DNA from: Pseudomonadota bacterium
Lineage (GTDB): Bacteria; Pseudomonadota; Gammaproteobacteria; Burkholderiales; Gallionellaceae
Length of the DNA: 64,000 bases
Assembly (NCBI GenBank): GCA_021782365.1
Contig: JAJXVB010000001.1
Span: forward strand, 248,001 to 312,000
Direction: 5' to 3'
Below the pieces are notes generated by a model. It was not told the DNA's origin and did not search any database. It saw only the letters and a program-made list of their open reading frames with translations. The position numbers and the translations under genes were made by a program. This document shows, in pieces, positions 45,157 to 55,986 of this stretch. Numbering within the stretch: the first letter of the stretch is position 1; the number at the start of each line of letters is the position of its first letter.

Positions 45157-45942
45157 ATGTTGAAATCTCATCAATTTGCAGCTCTGGCCATCGTTGCCGC
45201 ACTCGCTATCAACCCGGCCTTCGCCGATGACAAGGCTGCTGCAACCGTGAACGGCGTCGTCATTCCCCAGTCCCGCGTCGACATGGACGTCAAGGGCGCC
45301 GAATCACAAGGCCGCCCGGACAGCCCCGAGCTTCGCAAACTTATCCGCGACGACCTGATCAACCGCGAAGTGATCGCGCAACAGGCAGTCAAGGAAGGCC
45401 TGGACAAGACGCAATCCGTCAAGGATCAGCTCGCAATCGCCAAGCAGACGGTTCTGGTGAGCGCCTTCATCCAGGACTACCTGAAGAATCATCCGATCAG
45501 CGACGACCAGCTCAAGAAAGAGTATGACAATTACAAGGCTCAGCTGGGTGACAAGGAATACGAAGTCAGCCACATCCTGGTCAAGACAGAACCAGAGGCG
45601 AGGGCCATCATCGCCAAGCTCAACAAGAAGGCCAAGTTCGAAACGCTCGCCAAGCAGTCTCTGGACGCAGGTTCCGCGGAAAAAGGCGGCGCATTGGGCT
45701 GGACCGTTCCCAAGACGCTGGTCGAGCCTTTCGCCAATGCCTTGCTGAGCCTAAAGAAGGGCGAATACACCAAGGAACCCGTGCAGACCCAATTCGGCTG
45801 GCACGTGATCAAGCTCGACGACGTTCGTCCTCTGAAGGCGCCCAGCTTCGACGTGATGAAGCCCAAGCTGGAACAGCACCTGCAGCAGCTCGAGATCCAG
45901 AAGGCTGTCAGCGACCTGCGCGCCTCCGCAAAGATCGACTAA
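45157..45942 (+). CDS. Periplasmic parvulin-type peptidyl-prolyl isomerase
   Basis: The 261-residue protein starts at the ATG at 45157, with AGAGGG upstream; the frame upstream has no signal-like sequence. Residues 1-23 form a Sec signal (MLKSHQFAALAIVAALAINPAFA). An N-terminal SurA/PrsA-like helical part (residues 25-120) precedes a parvulin domain (EYEVSHILVKTEPEARAIIA; FGWHVIKLDDVR). Such PpiC/PrsA-like chaperones assist periplasmic and outer-membrane protein folding. It ends the msrB-yciB-yciI-bolA run and is followed by a strong terminator. Confidence 0.92.
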   Translation: MLKSHQFAALAIVAALAINPAFADDKAAATVNGVVIPQSRVDMDVKGAESQGRPDSPELRKLIRDDLINREVIAQQAVKEGLDKTQSVKDQLAIAKQTVLVSAFIQDYLKNHPISDDQLKKEYDNYKAQLGDKEYEVSHILVKTEPEARAIIAKLNKKAKFETLAKQSLDAGSAEKGGALGWTVPKTLVEPFANALLSLKKGEYTKEPVQTQFGWHVIKLDDVRPLKAPSFDVMKPKLEQHLQQLEIQKAVSDLRASAKID

Positions 45943-45957
45943 TATCCTAAATGCCTG

Positions 45958-45989
45958 CAAAAAAAGGACACCTCGCGGTGTCCTTTTTT
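45958..45989 (+). terminator. Rho-independent terminator of the bolA-PPIase run
   Basis: GGACACC (45966-45972), loop TCGC, GGTGTCC (45977-45983) and TTTTTT (45984-45989) make a textbook terminator 24 nt after the PPIase stop. The A-run on the other side makes it bidirectional and would also serve the convergent DsrE-like gene ending at 46051. Confidence 0.92.
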
Positions 45990-46050
45990 ATTTCGCCTAC
46001 ATGGCCAAGCTTTTCAACTGGCTATATTTTCAGAACTGACTGTCGATTCT

Positions 46051-46470
46051 TTACCACGAGATTGACTTCGTATTGTCCTTGAACAGGGCTTCACCTGTCA
46101 GATCCGAGCCGCCAACCTTTATGCCGGGAAGCAGGTCGGCCTCCTTGACGCCATAGTGCTTCATGCACATGGTGCAGATCAGGACGCTGGCTCCCTTGTT
46201 CATGAGTTGGGTCAGCGCCTTTTGTTGCTCTGCGAACCTGCGAGAATTGGTTTTTGATCCGATGAGTACAGCCTTGTCGTTGAGAAAAATCGTCAAGGGA
46301 TGACCGCGCTCCTGCTGCTTTTCTCCGAAATAAATTGCCATATCGGCGCGGTGTGTTTCGTCGCTCGTCAGATTGATGAACAGCGGATCTGTATCTCCTG
46401 CAAGCGCGGGGGTGGCAATCGTTCCGAGGCACAAGACAAAAGCGAATAGCAATTGGGAAATGAACTTCAT
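46051..46470 (-). CDS. Exported DsrE/DsrF-like protein
   Basis: The 139-residue protein has a signal peptide (MKFISQLLFAFVLCLGTIATPALA). The rest resembles the DsrE/TusD-like fold: PLFINLTSDETHRADMAIYF at the front and LICTMCMKHYGVKEADL near the C-terminus with a CxxC pair. Known family members transfer sulfur as persulfides in the cytoplasm, whereas this one is predicted exported. Cytoplasmic DsrE partners are not encoded here. A periplasmic sulfur-handling role is inference. Confidence 0.8.
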   Translation of the reverse strand: MKFISQLLFAFVLCLGTIATPALAGDTDPLFINLTSDETHRADMAIYFGEKQQERGHPLTIFLNDKAVLIGSKTNSRRFAEQQKALTQLMNKGASVLICTMCMKHYGVKEADLLPGIKVGGSDLTGEALFKDNTKSISW

Positions 46471-46665
46471 TTGAGTCTCCTTTCGGTTGATTGAGGAAAG
46501 TGACCTTCTCCTGATATTTCGTCTTCCAAAGGGGGGTTGCTCATGCTACCAACTTTTCTGGCTGACGGCTATCGAGCCATCAAGATGAACGACAAGGTGG
46601 TGCGCATGGCGAACACCCTTAAAACACAACGGGAGAAAATTGAAAACCTGACCGAAGAGGAAATA

Positions 46666-47319
46666 TTAGCGGACAGAATTGCCCGCGCTCTTCAGCAGAA
46701 AGACCTTCTCCTGCATTCTGGTCACTCCACGTTCGGCGAAGCGCGGCTCCAGAATGTCTGCCTGATCGAGAAGCGCTATGTGGGCCAGATCGCGATAGAG
46801 CCTTTTTACTTCCTCGACCGAAACCGCAAACGGCGGGCCCTGCATTTCATCTTGAGGATAATCGAAGGTGATCAGCAGGATCTCGGCGCCTTCCGGCAAT
46901 ATGCTCATCATGTGATGCACGTAGCGCTCGCGCATCGCAACCGGCAGCGCGACCATCGATGCGCGGTCATAGATTGCAGAAACCCCTTGCATGTCCTCGC
47001 GCCTGAGGTCGAAGAAATCGCCGCACAAAATGCGTATACCGTTTGCCTCATGGCTTTCGAATTTACCGCATGATTTGCATGTCGCCGAAACCCCGTTCTC
47101 CTCGAAGTAGGCGCGCACCGCGATCGGGCTAAGCTCCACGCCGAGCACTTCCGCACCCTGCCCCGCAAGCCATGACATGTCGAGGCTCTTGCCGCAAAGC
47201 GGCACGAACACCTTTCCCTTCAAGCGATCGCCGTAGCGCTCAAGGTAAGGATTGACTGCGTTCTGGTGGAAGCCGATCTGCTGCAGCTCCCAGCGCTCTA
47301 GCCAGAAATCCTTTTCCAC
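46666..47319 (-). CDS. tpm: Thiopurine S-methyltransferase family protein
   Basis: The 217-residue protein starts with a GTG directly after the purL stop (TAAGTG), so the pair is translationally coupled. The family motifs WLERWELQQIGFHQ, VFVPLCGKSLDMSWLAGQG and GVSAIYDRASMVALPVAMR are present. TPMT transfers methyl groups from SAM to thiols; bacterial forms methylate sulfur, selenium or tellurium species. The nearby frames on the opposite strand are shadows. Confidence 0.92.
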   Translation of the reverse strand: MEKDFWLERWELQQIGFHQNAVNPYLERYGDRLKGKVFVPLCGKSLDMSWLAGQGAEVLGVELSPIAVRAYFEENGVSATCKSCGKFESHEANGIRILCGDFFDLRREDMQGVSAIYDRASMVALPVAMRERYVHHMMSILPEGAEILLITFDYPQDEMQGPPFAVSVEEVKRLYRDLAHIALLDQADILEPRFAERGVTRMQEKVFLLKSAGNSVR

Positions 47320-50300
47320 TTAGCCCACCCACTTTCTCGCGTTCTGGAACATCCTGAGCCATGCGCCGTTCTCCTTCCACTCTGCTGGGCGCCAGGAATG
47401 CTGCACCGCGCGGAACACCCGCTCGGGATGCGGCATCATGATCGAGAAGCGTCCGTCAGGGGTGGTGAGCCCGGTGATGCCCCCAGGCGATCCGTTAGGA
47501 TTCAATGGATAGATCTCTGTCGGCTTGCCGCGATTGTCGACATAGCGCAGCGTGACATTAGCGGCCTTCATTTTTTTCGCACTCGCAAAATCCGCATAGC
47601 CTTCGCCGTGAGCGACCACGATGGGCATGCGGCTTCCCGCCATGTCGTCGAAGAATATCGAAGGCGAAGGCTGAACCTCCACCATCACGAAGCGCGCCTC
47701 GAATTGCTCCGACTGGTTGCGCGAGAAATGCGCCCAGTTTTCGGCACCCGGTATGATCTCGTGCAGGTTGCTCATCATCTGGCAACCGTTGCACACGCCA
47801 AGCGCAAAGGTGTCCTTGCGGTTGAAGTAGGCCTCGAATTCATCGCGCGCTTTCGAATTGAAAAGGATGGATTTCGCCCAGCCTTCTCCGGCGCCCAGCA
47901 CGTCGCCGTAAGAGAACCCGCCGCATGCCGCGAGACCCTTGAAGTCGGCAAGCGAAATTCGTCCGCCTATGATGTCGCTCATGTGCACATCGACGGCTGA
48001 AAATCCCGCCCGGTCGAACGCGGCAGCCATCTCGACATGGCCGTTCACGCCCTGCTCGCGGAGGATCGCGATCTTAGGTCTTCCGCGAAGAATCGCAGGC
48101 GTCCCGTTCACGTCATAAGTCAGACTTGCGTGCAGCCCTGGGTCGCCCGCATCGAGGATGCGATCGTATTCAGATTCGGCGCATGCGGGATTGTCGCGCA
48201 GCCTCTGCATCTGATATGTGGTCTCTGACCAGATGCGCATGAGGTTCACGCCTGAATCGGAGAACAGCACTTCATTGCCGCGCACGATCTCTATCATGCC
48301 GGTCCTGTTCGGCACCGCGATCTTCTGCACGCTCCTGATGCCGACATCGGAAGCCGCCTGAAGCACATGCGAAACATCGCTGCTCTTCACCTGAACCACG
48401 GCGCCCAGTTCTTCGCTGAAGAGCATGCGCAGCGCATCCGCCTGCTCCGCCTGTACAGTCAACCCGATGTGCGAAGCAAAGGCCATCTCGCACAAAGCGA
48501 CGAAAACACCGCCGTCAGACCTGTCGTGATAGGCAAGCAAGAGACCTTCCGAATTCAGCTTCTGTATCAGCCCGAAGAATGCCTTCAATGAAGCTGCGGA
48601 ATCGATGTCCGGCGCGACATCCCCCACCTGCTTGTAAACCTGCGCCAGCGCCGATCCGCCCAGGCGATTCTTGCCACACCCCAGATCGATCAGCAGCAGT
48701 GCGGTATCGGGATCGGAGGAAAGCTCGGGCGTGAGCGTTGCCCTCGCATCCAGACAGGGCGCGAATGCGCTGACGATCAGGGACAAGGGCGCCGTCACCG
48801 ACCTGTCCTCTCCTCCATCCTTCCATGTCGTCTTCATCGACATGGAGTCCTTGCCGACAGGAATGCTGATGCCAAGCTCGGGACAGAGCTCCATGCCAAC
48901 TGCCCTCACCGCGTCGAACAGCGCGGCATCCTCTCCGTGGTGGCCCGCGGCCGCCATCCAGTTCGCGGAAAGCTTGATGTCGCCCATCTTCGAAATGCGG
49001 GAAGCCGAGATGTTGGTGATCGCTTCCCCCACCGCCATGCGCGCAGAAGCCGCAGCATTGACCAATGCCAGCGGCGTGCGCTCGCCGATCGCGAAAGCCT
49101 CGGCAAGGTTCGTGTTGAACCCCCTCAAGGTGACCGCCACGTCCGCGACCGGAACCTGCCATGGTCCCACCATCTGGTCTCGCGCGGTCATGCCGCCCAC
49201 GGTCCTGTCGCCTATGCTGATCAGGAAAGTCTTGTTCGCTACGGAAGGCAGGCGCAGCACGCGGCGTATGGATTCAGAAAGGTCCAGCGCACTGGTGTCG
49301 AAATGCTGCAGCTTCGCCGTTTCGCGCCCGACATTGCGCGTCATCTTGGGCGGCTTGCCGAGCAAAACGGATAGCGGCATGTTCACAGGATCGTTGTCGA
49401 AGGTCTCGTCGTGCACAACGATCTTGTCCTCGTCGAGTGCAACGCCCACCACCGCGAAAGGACAGCGCTCGCGCTCGCAGAATGCGCGGAATTCCTCAAG
49501 GCGCTCCGGCGCGATCGCCAGCACATAGCGCTCCTGTGACTCGTTGCACCATATCTGCTTGGGCGACATGCCGCTCTCGTCCAGAGGAATCTTCCTCAGA
49601 TCGAAGCGCGCGCCCTTTCCGCCGCCGTGTACAAGCTCGGGCAGCGCATTGGACATGCCTCCCGCGCCGACATCGTGTATCGAGAGTATGGGGTTGTCCT
49701 TGCCAAGCTGCCAGCAGCGGTCTATGACTTCCTGGGCGCGCCGCTGCATCTCCGGGTTGCCTCGCTGAACGGAATCGAAATCCAGATTCTCGGCATTGCT
49801 TCCCGTGTCCATGCTGGACGCGGCACCGCCTCCAAGGCCTATCAGCATGCCCGGACCGCCGAGATGCACGATCAGCGCGCCCGTCGGCAGATCGTGCTTT
49901 TGCGTGTGAAGCGCCGAAATGTTGCCCACGCCGCCCGCCAGCATGATGGGCTTGTGGTAGCCGCGCACCTCTCCTCCGATCCGCTCCTCGAAGGTGCGGA
50001 AATAGCCCGCGAGGTTCGGGCGGCCAAACTCGTTGTTGAATGCGGCAGCGCCCAAGGGGCCGTCCAGCATGATCTGAAGCGGCGTGACGATGCGCGAGGG
50101 CTTGCCATATTGCGCTTCCCATGGCTGAGCGTATCCGGGAATGTTGAGATTTGAAACGGAGAACCCGGTCAGGCCCGCCTTGGGTTTCGATCCCGTTCCC
50201 GTCGCACCCTCGTCGCGTATCTCGCCACCCGACCCTGTCGCGGCTCCGGCAAAAGGCGCGATCGCAGTCGGATGGTTGTGCGTCTCGACCTTCATCAGAG

Positions 50301-51150
50301 TGTGCGTGAGCTCATCGCTGAACGCGTAACCTTTATCGGTGCGCGGATAGAAACGCGCCGTGTTCGTCCCTTCGATGACAGAAGAGTTGTCAGAATAGGC
50401 GATGATCGTGCCGCCCGGGCTTGCCTTGTGCGTGTTTCTTATCATGCCGAAAAGCGACATGCCCTGCGCCTCGCCGTCTATCACCCAGTCCGCGTTGAAT
50501 ATCTTGTGGCGGCAATGCTCGGAATTGGCCTGGGCGAACATCATCAGCTCGACATCCGTCGGATTGCGCTTCAGCTTCCTGAAGTTCTCGACGAGGTAGT
50601 CAATCTCATCCGGCGACAACGCAAGCCCCATCTCGCGATTGGCCTCGATCAGCGCATCCGCACCGCCCTTCATGACGTCCACCGTCTCAAGCGGTTCTGG
50701 CGCACCGTGGCGGAATATCCTTTCCGCCGCGCCTTCGACGTCATGAAGAACCGACTCGGTCATGCGGTCGTGAAGCAAGGGCAATGCCTTCTCCATGCTT
50801 CCCTTCAGGTAGTAAATCACGCCGCGCTCTATGCGCTCTACTCCTTTGAGCCCGCAATGCTGCGCGATGTCAGTGGCCTTGGTGGACCAGGGAGATATCG
50901 TGCCCAGGCGCGGCACGACCAAGACGCGTTTGAATTCGCCTTCGGGCTCGCCAGTTGCTTTCTCTATCCCCAGCACCCTTTCCAGAAGCTTGGCATCGGC
51001 CTTGCTCAGCGTCTTCGAACGCAGCGCGCTGAAATAGCAATGCCTCGTGTCCGCGATGAACACATCGGGCGCGATCGCGCTTAGGGCCTGGCGCAATTTT
51101 TCGAGGCGGAAACTGGAGAGGGCTGGAGTGCCGAGAGAGACTTTGAACAT
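47320..51150 (-). CDS. purL: Phosphoribosylformylglycinamidine synthase (single-chain)
   Basis: The 1276-residue protein starts at the ATG at 51150; upstream residues of the open frame are not like any PurL. It makes FGAM from FGAR, glutamine and ATP in purine synthesis. The order is an N-terminal PurS-like domain, the AIR synthetase-like catalytic domains ([40 protein letters not shown]) and a C-terminal glutaminase ([14 protein letters not shown] with the catalytic cysteine, and MPHPERVFR). This single-chain form is typical of proteobacteria. Confidence 0.98.
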   Translation of the reverse strand: MFKVSLGTPALSSFRLEKLRQALSAIAPDVFIADTRHCYFSALRSKTLSKADAKLLERVLGIEKATGEPEGEFKRVLVVPRLGTISPWSTKATDIAQHCGLKGVERIERGVIYYLKGSMEKALPLLHDRMTESVLHDVEGAAERIFRHGAPEPLETVDVMKGGADALIEANREMGLALSPDEIDYLVENFRKLKRNPTDVELMMFAQANSEHCRHKIFNADWVIDGEAQGMSLFGMIRNTHKASPGGTIIAYSDNSSVIEGTNTARFYPRTDKGYAFSDELTHTLMKVETHNHPTAIAPFAGAATGSGGEIRDEGATGTGSKPKAGLTGFSVSNLNIPGYAQPWEAQYGKPSRIVTPLQIMLDGPLGAAAFNNEFGRPNLAGYFRTFEERIGGEVRGYHKPIMLAGGVGNISALHTQKHDLPTGALIVHLGGPGMLIGLGGGAASSMDTGSNAENLDFDSVQRGNPEMQRRAQEVIDRCWQLGKDNPILSIHDVGAGGMSNALPELVHGGGKGARFDLRKIPLDESGMSPKQIWCNESQERYVLAIAPERLEEFRAFCERERCPFAVVGVALDEDKIVVHDETFDNDPVNMPLSVLLGKPPKMTRNVGRETAKLQHFDTSALDLSESIRRVLRLPSVANKTFLISIGDRTVGGMTARDQMVGPWQVPVADVAVTLRGFNTNLAEAFAIGERTPLALVNAAASARMAVGEAITNISASRISKMGDIKLSANWMAAAGHHGEDAALFDAVRAVGMELCPELGISIPVGKDSMSMKTTWKDGGEDRSVTAPLSLIVSAFAPCLDARATLTPELSSDPDTALLLIDLGCGKNRLGGSALAQVYKQVGDVAPDIDSAASLKAFFGLIQKLNSEGLLLAYHDRSDGGVFVALCEMAFASHIGLTVQAEQADALRMLFSEELGAVVQVKSSDVSHVLQAASDVGIRSVQKIAVPNRTGMIEIVRGNEVLFSDSGVNLMRIWSETTYQMQRLRDNPACAESEYDRILDAGDPGLHASLTYDVNGTPAILRGRPKIAILREQGVNGHVEMAAAFDRAGFSAVDVHMSDIIGGRISLADFKGLAACGGFSYGDVLGAGEGWAKSILFNSKARDEFEAYFNRKDTFALGVCNGCQMMSNLHEIIPGAENWAHFSRNQSEQFEARFVMVEVQPSPSIFFDDMAGSRMPIVVAHGEGYADFASAKKMKAANVTLRYVDNRGKPTEIYPLNPNGSPGGITGLTTPDGRFSIMMPHPERVFRAVQHSWRPAEWKENGAWLRMFQNARKWVG

Positions 51151-51207
51151 GGCGGATGAGAATAAAATTCGGGACCCAATTATACTATGCCGTACGCCAA
51201 GACATAG

Positions 51208-52062
51208 ATGCCCATCATGAATCCGCAAACCATAGAACAAAGCGATGTTGCAAAGCTGCTCCCCAAACGCCCTGTGGACAGCCACAAGGGCATGTACGGT
51301 TCCGTTCTTGTGATAGGAGGCGCATCCGGCATGGCAGGCGCTGCCATCCTGGCTTCTCGCGCAGCCTTGAAGATCGGCGCCGGCATCGTGCATGCGATGC
51401 TGCTGGATGAAAACGCGCCCTCGCTGGATTTCATGCAGCCCGAACTGATGCTGCATCGCGCGCGGGACGAATTCCCAAGTTCAACGACAATGCTTGCAGG
51501 CTGCGGCATGGGCAAAGACGCCTTTGCCCAGAGGCTCCTCCTCAAGGCATTGCGCAGCGATGCGTCGCTGGTTCTCGATGCCGATGCGCTGAACCTGATC
51601 GCAATCCACGAAGAACTGCGCAAGATCCTGATTTCGCGCAGAAGGCCTACCGTTCTCACCCCCCACCCCGCAGAGGCTGCGCGCCTTATGGGTTGTTCAA
51701 CAGAAGAAGTTCAGAAGGACAGGTGTGCATCGGCTTTAAGGCTTGCCGAAACCTTCGGATGCTCCACAGTTCTCAAGGGCTATGGCAGTCTGTGCGCGTT
51801 GCGCGACGGACGCCTTTACATCAACAAAACAGGCAATCCCGGAATGAGCGCGCCCGGCATGGGAGATACGCTCTCGGGCATGATCGCAGGCCTCATCGCA
51901 CAGGGACTCAACATGGAAGACGCACTGCTTCTTGCCGTTCACCTGCATGGCGCGGCAGGCGACGAGCTCGCCAAGAAGAATGCGGTCGGCATGACCGCGG
52001 GCGAGCTCGCGGACATGGCAAGAGAACTTCTGAGTCACTGGATTTCTAAAAGAACCGCATGA
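51208..52062 (+). CDS. nnrD: ADP-dependent (S)-NAD(P)H-hydrate dehydratase
   Basis: The 284-residue protein is a ribokinase-fold NAD(P)HX dehydratase, which repairs hydrated NADH/NADPH using ADP. Signature segments are [20 protein letters not shown] (near residue 32), [14 protein letters not shown] and [20 protein letters not shown]. The epimerase (NnrE) half found in many fused forms is missing. A second ATG three codons downstream (51217) is also possible. It is divergent from purL and overlaps the next gene by 4 nt. Confidence 0.93.
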   Translation: MPIMNPQTIEQSDVAKLLPKRPVDSHKGMYGSVLVIGGASGMAGAAILASRAALKIGAGIVHAMLLDENAPSLDFMQPELMLHRARDEFPSSTTMLAGCGMGKDAFAQRLLLKALRSDASLVLDADALNLIAIHEELRKILISRRRPTVLTPHPAEAARLMGCSTEEVQKDRCASALRLAETFGCSTVLKGYGSLCALRDGRLYINKTGNPGMSAPGMGDTLSGMIAGLIAQGLNMEDALLLAVHLHGAAGDELAKKNAVGMTAGELADMARELLSHWISKRTA

Positions 52063-52808
52063 CGACTCCGATAGACATATCCGAAGAATCCGGCGTGCGC
52101 TATCTGCACTTCGGCTCATCCTGGATACAGGGCGCGATGCGCATCTCACGCCCGTGGAATCTGGAGCTGGAATACACGCGCGAGATGATGACCTCCCTTC
52201 TTCTGAGAGACGGATCGAGATGGCCAAAAAGAGTGCTCCTGATAGGCCTGGGCGCGGCATCCCTGACCAAGTTCCTTTACAGAAACCGCCCGCTATCTCA
52301 TCTCACCGTGGTCGAGATCGAGCCTGCCGTGGTGGCGGCTGCAAGGCATTTCTTCAAACTTCCTGAAGACGACAAGCGCATCCATATCGTCATCGGCGAC
52401 GGCGCGGATTACATACTGGCTAGCGACAAGAAATTCGACCTGATCCTGGTGGACGGCTTCAACGAGCACGCGCATCCCGGTCAGCTCAACAGCCTGCCCT
52501 TCTACCAGGCTTGCAGAAGCCGGCTTAGCGAACAGGGCATCATGGCGGTCAACCTTTTGTCCAGGGGCGTACCTATGGGATATGCCGCTATCCGTCAGGC
52601 CTTCGAAGAGCGCGCGCTGATGTTCCCATCCTGCGAGAGCGGCAACACCATCGCTTTCGCAGCCGAAGGTGAGCAGGTCTCCATCGATCTCGAAGACATG
52701 AGGGAAAGCGCGCTTAGACTCAAGGAGGAGACAAGCCTCAACCTGTTCCCTACGATTGCGAGACTCGCGCAGGCGAAAACCTGCGCAAACGACCTGCTGG
52801 TCTTGTGA
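52059..52808 (+). CDS. Spermidine synthase-like methyltransferase-fold protein
   Basis: The 249-residue protein has the SpeE-like Rossmann fold: VLLIGLGAASLTKFLYR (SAM-type glycine motif), VVEIEPAVVAAARHFF, IVIGDGADYILAS and FDLILVDGFNEHAHPGQLN. It lacks the N-terminal beta domain of true spermidine synthases. The conserved DAY/D of the putrescine site reads DGFN, so it may be a polyamine-synthase paralogue with another activity. It shares a promoter with nnrD, from the 4-nt overlap. Confidence 0.75.
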   Translation: MTTPIDISEESGVRYLHFGSSWIQGAMRISRPWNLELEYTREMMTSLLLRDGSRWPKRVLLIGLGAASLTKFLYRNRPLSHLTVVEIEPAVVAAARHFFKLPEDDKRIHIVIGDGADYILASDKKFDLILVDGFNEHAHPGQLNSLPFYQACRSRLSEQGIMAVNLLSRGVPMGYAAIRQAFEERALMFPSCESGNTIAFAAEGEQVSIDLEDMRESALRLKEETSLNLFPTIARLAQAKTCANDLLVL

Positions 52809-52811
52809 TCC

Positions 52812-53336
52812 TTATTTCCTGCGCAGCATCATGCGCTCGAGCAATCCGTCCTTGTCGACGAACTGATGCTTGAACGCGCCCAGCACATGGATCACCACCA
52901 CCGCGATCAGCACATTCACGAGCGTCCCGTGCAGGCTGTGCACTAAAAGGCCATGGAAGCCGTGCGCCTTGGGAAGCATGTTTGCGTCGCCCGAAAGCAA
53001 AGCCTTGGCCACGCTGCTGCGCAACACGGTCAGTATGCCGGTTATCGGAATCATGAAAAGCAGAAGGTACAGGGTGTGATGCACGCCATGGGCCACCTTG
53101 TCCATCATTGCATTGCCGATGGCGGGCGGCGCTCCATCCTTGCCGCGGAAGAAGAGGCGCATCGCGATCAGCAACAGCACTGCAATGCCTACCGAAGCAT
53201 GAACGACATAGCCAAGAAGAGTCGCGCGGCTCTCGTCTGTTGAATCCGAAAGCGCATCGCCAAGATACCAGGCCAGCACAAGCAGCCCCAGAGTCAGCCA
53301 GTGGGCGATCACCATGCGTTTGCTGTATTGCTTCAT
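52812..53336 (-). CDS. Cytochrome b561-type membrane protein
   Basis: The 174-residue protein starts at the ATG at 53336 with AAAGGA upstream. It has four hydrophobic helices (beginning RMVIAHWLTLGLLVLAWYLG, LLGYVVHASVGIAVLLLIAM, VHHTLYLLLFMIPITGILTV, HGTLVNVLIAVVVIHVLGAF). Histidines H12, H47, H91, H132 and H146 lie at heme-ligand-like places. B561 proteins carry two hemes and pass electrons across the inner membrane, often to or from small carriers. The electron donor is not identifiable. Confidence 0.85.
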   Translation of the reverse strand: MKQYSKRMVIAHWLTLGLLVLAWYLGDALSDSTDESRATLLGYVVHASVGIAVLLLIAMRLFFRGKDGAPPAIGNAMMDKVAHGVHHTLYLLLFMIPITGILTVLRSSVAKALLSGDANMLPKAHGFHGLLVHSLHGTLVNVLIAVVVIHVLGAFKHQFVDKDGLLERMMLRRK

Positions 53337-53478
53337 CGCGTTCCTTTCATTGTACCCAAACGGGCAATCAGGCAATGTTAACCCAACAAAGTTCCGGTGC
53401 GGAAAAAACTTGTGCCTGCTGACATGAGCTTCGCTATCGCGGTATGCTTCAATCCTGTCAATCAGGGAGCCTTGCGAC

Positions 53479-55986
53479 ATGAGCGCAGATTTGGGCCTCA
53501 CCACGCCTGAAGCTGAAAGACGGCTGGCTGAAGCGGGTTACAACGAACTTGCGCCGCCCCGCGCGCGTCGCATGCACGAAATCGCCGCCGAGATCCTGCG
53601 CGAACCGATGTTTCTGCTTCTGATTGCGGCAGGCATCATCTATCTTCTGCTGGGCAGTCTCGAAGACGCGCTGATGCTGCTTTGCTTCGTCCTGATCGTG
53701 ATCGCGATCACGGTTTTCCAGGCGCAGAAGAGCGAAAAAGTGCTGGAAGCCTTGAGAGAATTGTCTAGCCCGCGCGCAAAGGTCATGCGAGATGGGAAGC
53801 CTCAACGCATCGCCGGCCGCGAGGTCGTGGCAGGCGATATTCTTCTGCTATCCGAAGGAGACCGCGTTTCGGCCGATGCATTGTTGTTAAACTGCAACGA
53901 CCTGATGATAGACGAATCCATGCTGACAGGGGAATCCGTTCCCGTGCGCAAACAGGCAGGAGATCAGAATGCGACGATGGAACCCGGAGGGGACGATCAG
54001 CCCTATGTCTATGCGGGTACGGTGCTGGTTCAGGGAAGCGGCATCGCGCGCGTCATCGCGACTGGCAAATCGAGCGCCATCGGGAAAATCGGCAAGTCCC
54101 TGGAACACACCTCATCGGGCACCTCTCCCCTGCGCATCCAGACAGCGCATCTTGTCCGCCGCCTGGCGCTGATAGCCGCCATCATCTGCACCACACTCGT
54201 GCTGGTCTATGGCTATACGCGGGGCCACTGGCTGAACGCCCTGCTTTCAGGAATCACGCTCGCGATGTCGACCCTGCCCGAAGAGTTTCCGGTGATCCTT
54301 TCCGTTTTCATGTCGCTTGGCGCATGGCGCATCTCCCAGCACCGCGTGCTCACGCGCAGGCTGGATGCGATCGAGACGCTGGGCGCGGCCACCGTGCTCT
54401 GCACGGACAAGACAGGCACCCTGACACAGAACCGCATGTCCATCAAAAAACTCTATGGCAGCGGCCGGATGCTGGATGTCGGACTGCTCGAGGATCTTCC
54501 CGAGCCCTGGCATGAGCTTGTTGAATTCGGCATACTGGCAAGCGAAAAGGATCCTTTCGATCCAATGGAAAAGGCGCTTCACGAGCTCGGCAGGCGCACG
54601 CTTAGCGGCAGCGAGCACCTGCACGAGAAATGGGAGATCGTCCATGAATACAGCCTCTCTCCCGAGATGCTCGCGATGTCCCATGTCTGGCAGGGAGAAG
54701 ATCAGCCCCATCATCTGGTTGCGGCCAAGGGAGCGCCCGAAGCCATCATAGACCTCTGCCATCTGGGAAAAAGCGAAGCGGATGCCATATCCCAGATCGC
54801 ATCATTCATGGCGGACGAAGGGCTGCGCGTGCTGGGCGTCGCTCGGTCCAAGCTGCCTCAAAATGGGGAGTGGCCAAGGCAGCAGCACGACATCGAATTT
54901 TCCTTCGTGGGATTGCTTGGGCTCGCCGACCCGGTGCGCGATGGCGTAAGAGAAGCGATCGCGCAGTGCCGCGCCGCGGGCATAAGGGTCGTGATGATCA
55001 CCGGAGACCATGCGCGGACCGCTACTGCGATAGGCCGCGAACTCGGGCTCCCGAGCGAGCATGTCATCACGGGATCGGAGCTTTCTGCGCTTTCCGATAG
55101 CGAGCTGAGAGAAGAACTCAAGAGCGTGCAGGTATTCGCGCGCATCGCGCCTCAGCAGAAGTTGCGCCTGGTCGAAAATCTGAAGGCGAACAATGAAGTC
55201 GTCGCGATGACGGGAGATGGCGTGAACGATGCGCCCGCGCTCAAGGCGGCCCACATAGGCGTTGCGATGGGAAACCGAGGCACGGACGTCGCGCGCGAAG
55301 CGGCAGCTCTCGTGCTGCTGGACGACGACTTCACCTCCCTGGTTGCGACGGTGCGATTGGGGCGGCGCATATACGACAATCTGCGCCGCGCGATGAGCTA
55401 TACGCTGTCCGTTCATCTGCCGATCGTCGGCATCGCGATGCTGCCTGTTCTGCTCGGCAGACCTCTGGTCTTGATGCCCGCACACATCATGTTTCTCGAA
55501 CTGATCATAGGCCCAACCTGTTCGATCTTCTTCGAGAGCGAAGCGGAAGAGAAGAACATCATGGAGCGCCCGCCGAGAAGCGCTACCGAAAAACTGTTCT
55601 CGGGCAGGCGGCTTGCCATCAGCCTCTGGCAGGGAATGGCAGCCCTGCTCTCGGCCTTGATCATTTATGCCTGGACATCTTTGCAGTCTCTCGACGAAGA
55701 CACGGCGCGCGCCTTCATCTTCAGCGGCATGGTGGCGGGGAACATCGCTTTGGTCTTGGTCAACCGCTCGCCTTCAAGAGCGCAAAGGAATCCCGCGCTT
55801 TTCTGGATCCTGCTGGGCAGCCTGGGTTCCCTGCTTCTCGTTTTGAGCATCCCGATACTGCGCGAGCTCTTTCACTTCTCGGGCAACATACCTTTCATAC
55901 TGTTTGTCGGTTTGCTGTCGGCACTGGTCACGGGAGGTCTCAGTCTGGCCTGCAAAAGAAGGCTCAGTTCCTATACTGGCATTTAG
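53479..55986 (+). CDS. P-type cation-transporting ATPase
   Basis: The 835-residue protein is a P2-type (SERCA/PMCA-like) ATPase. The phosphorylated aspartate is D310 in CTDKTGTLTQN; actuator motif MLTGESVPV (148-156) and hinge GDGVNDAPALKAAHIGVAMG are complete. The TM4 motif is PEEFP (267-271) instead of the PEGLP of classic calcium pumps. Ion specificity (calcium or manganese most likely) cannot be settled. GGGAG lies before the ATG at 53479. It overlaps the convergent Fur-family gene by 23 nt. Confidence 0.9.
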   Translation: MSADLGLTTPEAERRLAEAGYNELAPPRARRMHEIAAEILREPMFLLLIAAGIIYLLLGSLEDALMLLCFVLIVIAITVFQAQKSEKVLEALRELSSPRAKVMRDGKPQRIAGREVVAGDILLLSEGDRVSADALLLNCNDLMIDESMLTGESVPVRKQAGDQNATMEPGGDDQPYVYAGTVLVQGSGIARVIATGKSSAIGKIGKSLEHTSSGTSPLRIQTAHLVRRLALIAAIICTTLVLVYGYTRGHWLNALLSGITLAMSTLPEEFPVILSVFMSLGAWRISQHRVLTRRLDAIETLGAATVLCTDKTGTLTQNRMSIKKLYGSGRMLDVGLLEDLPEPWHELVEFGILASEKDPFDPMEKALHELGRRTLSGSEHLHEKWEIVHEYSLSPEMLAMSHVWQGEDQPHHLVAAKGAPEAIIDLCHLGKSEADAISQIASFMADEGLRVLGVARSKLPQNGEWPRQQHDIEFSFVGLLGLADPVRDGVREAIAQCRAAGIRVVMITGDHARTATAIGRELGLPSEHVITGSELSALSDSELREELKSVQVFARIAPQQKLRLVENLKANNEVVAMTGDGVNDAPALKAAHIGVAMGNRGTDVAREAAALVLLDDDFTSLVATVRLGRRIYDNLRRAMSYTLSVHLPIVGIAMLPVLLGRPLVLMPAHIMFLELIIGPTCSIFFESEAEEKNIMERPPRSATEKLFSGRRLAISLWQGMAALLSALIIYAWTSLQSLDEDTARAFIFSGMVAGNIALVLVNRSPSRAQRNPALFWILLGSLGSLLLVLSIPILRELFHFSGNIPFILFVGLLSALVTGGLSLACKRRLSSYTGI

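Noticed and set aside
46502-46713. 12-bp repeat GACCTTCTCCTG 200 bp apart
   Set aside because: Too short and only two copies, one inside the tpm coding sequence; likely chance.
46537-47073. Plus-strand open frame with a good ribosome site, partly antisense to tpm
   Set aside because: Most of it lies opposite the tpm gene and reads as its shadow; only about 130 nt are outside. No family resemblance.
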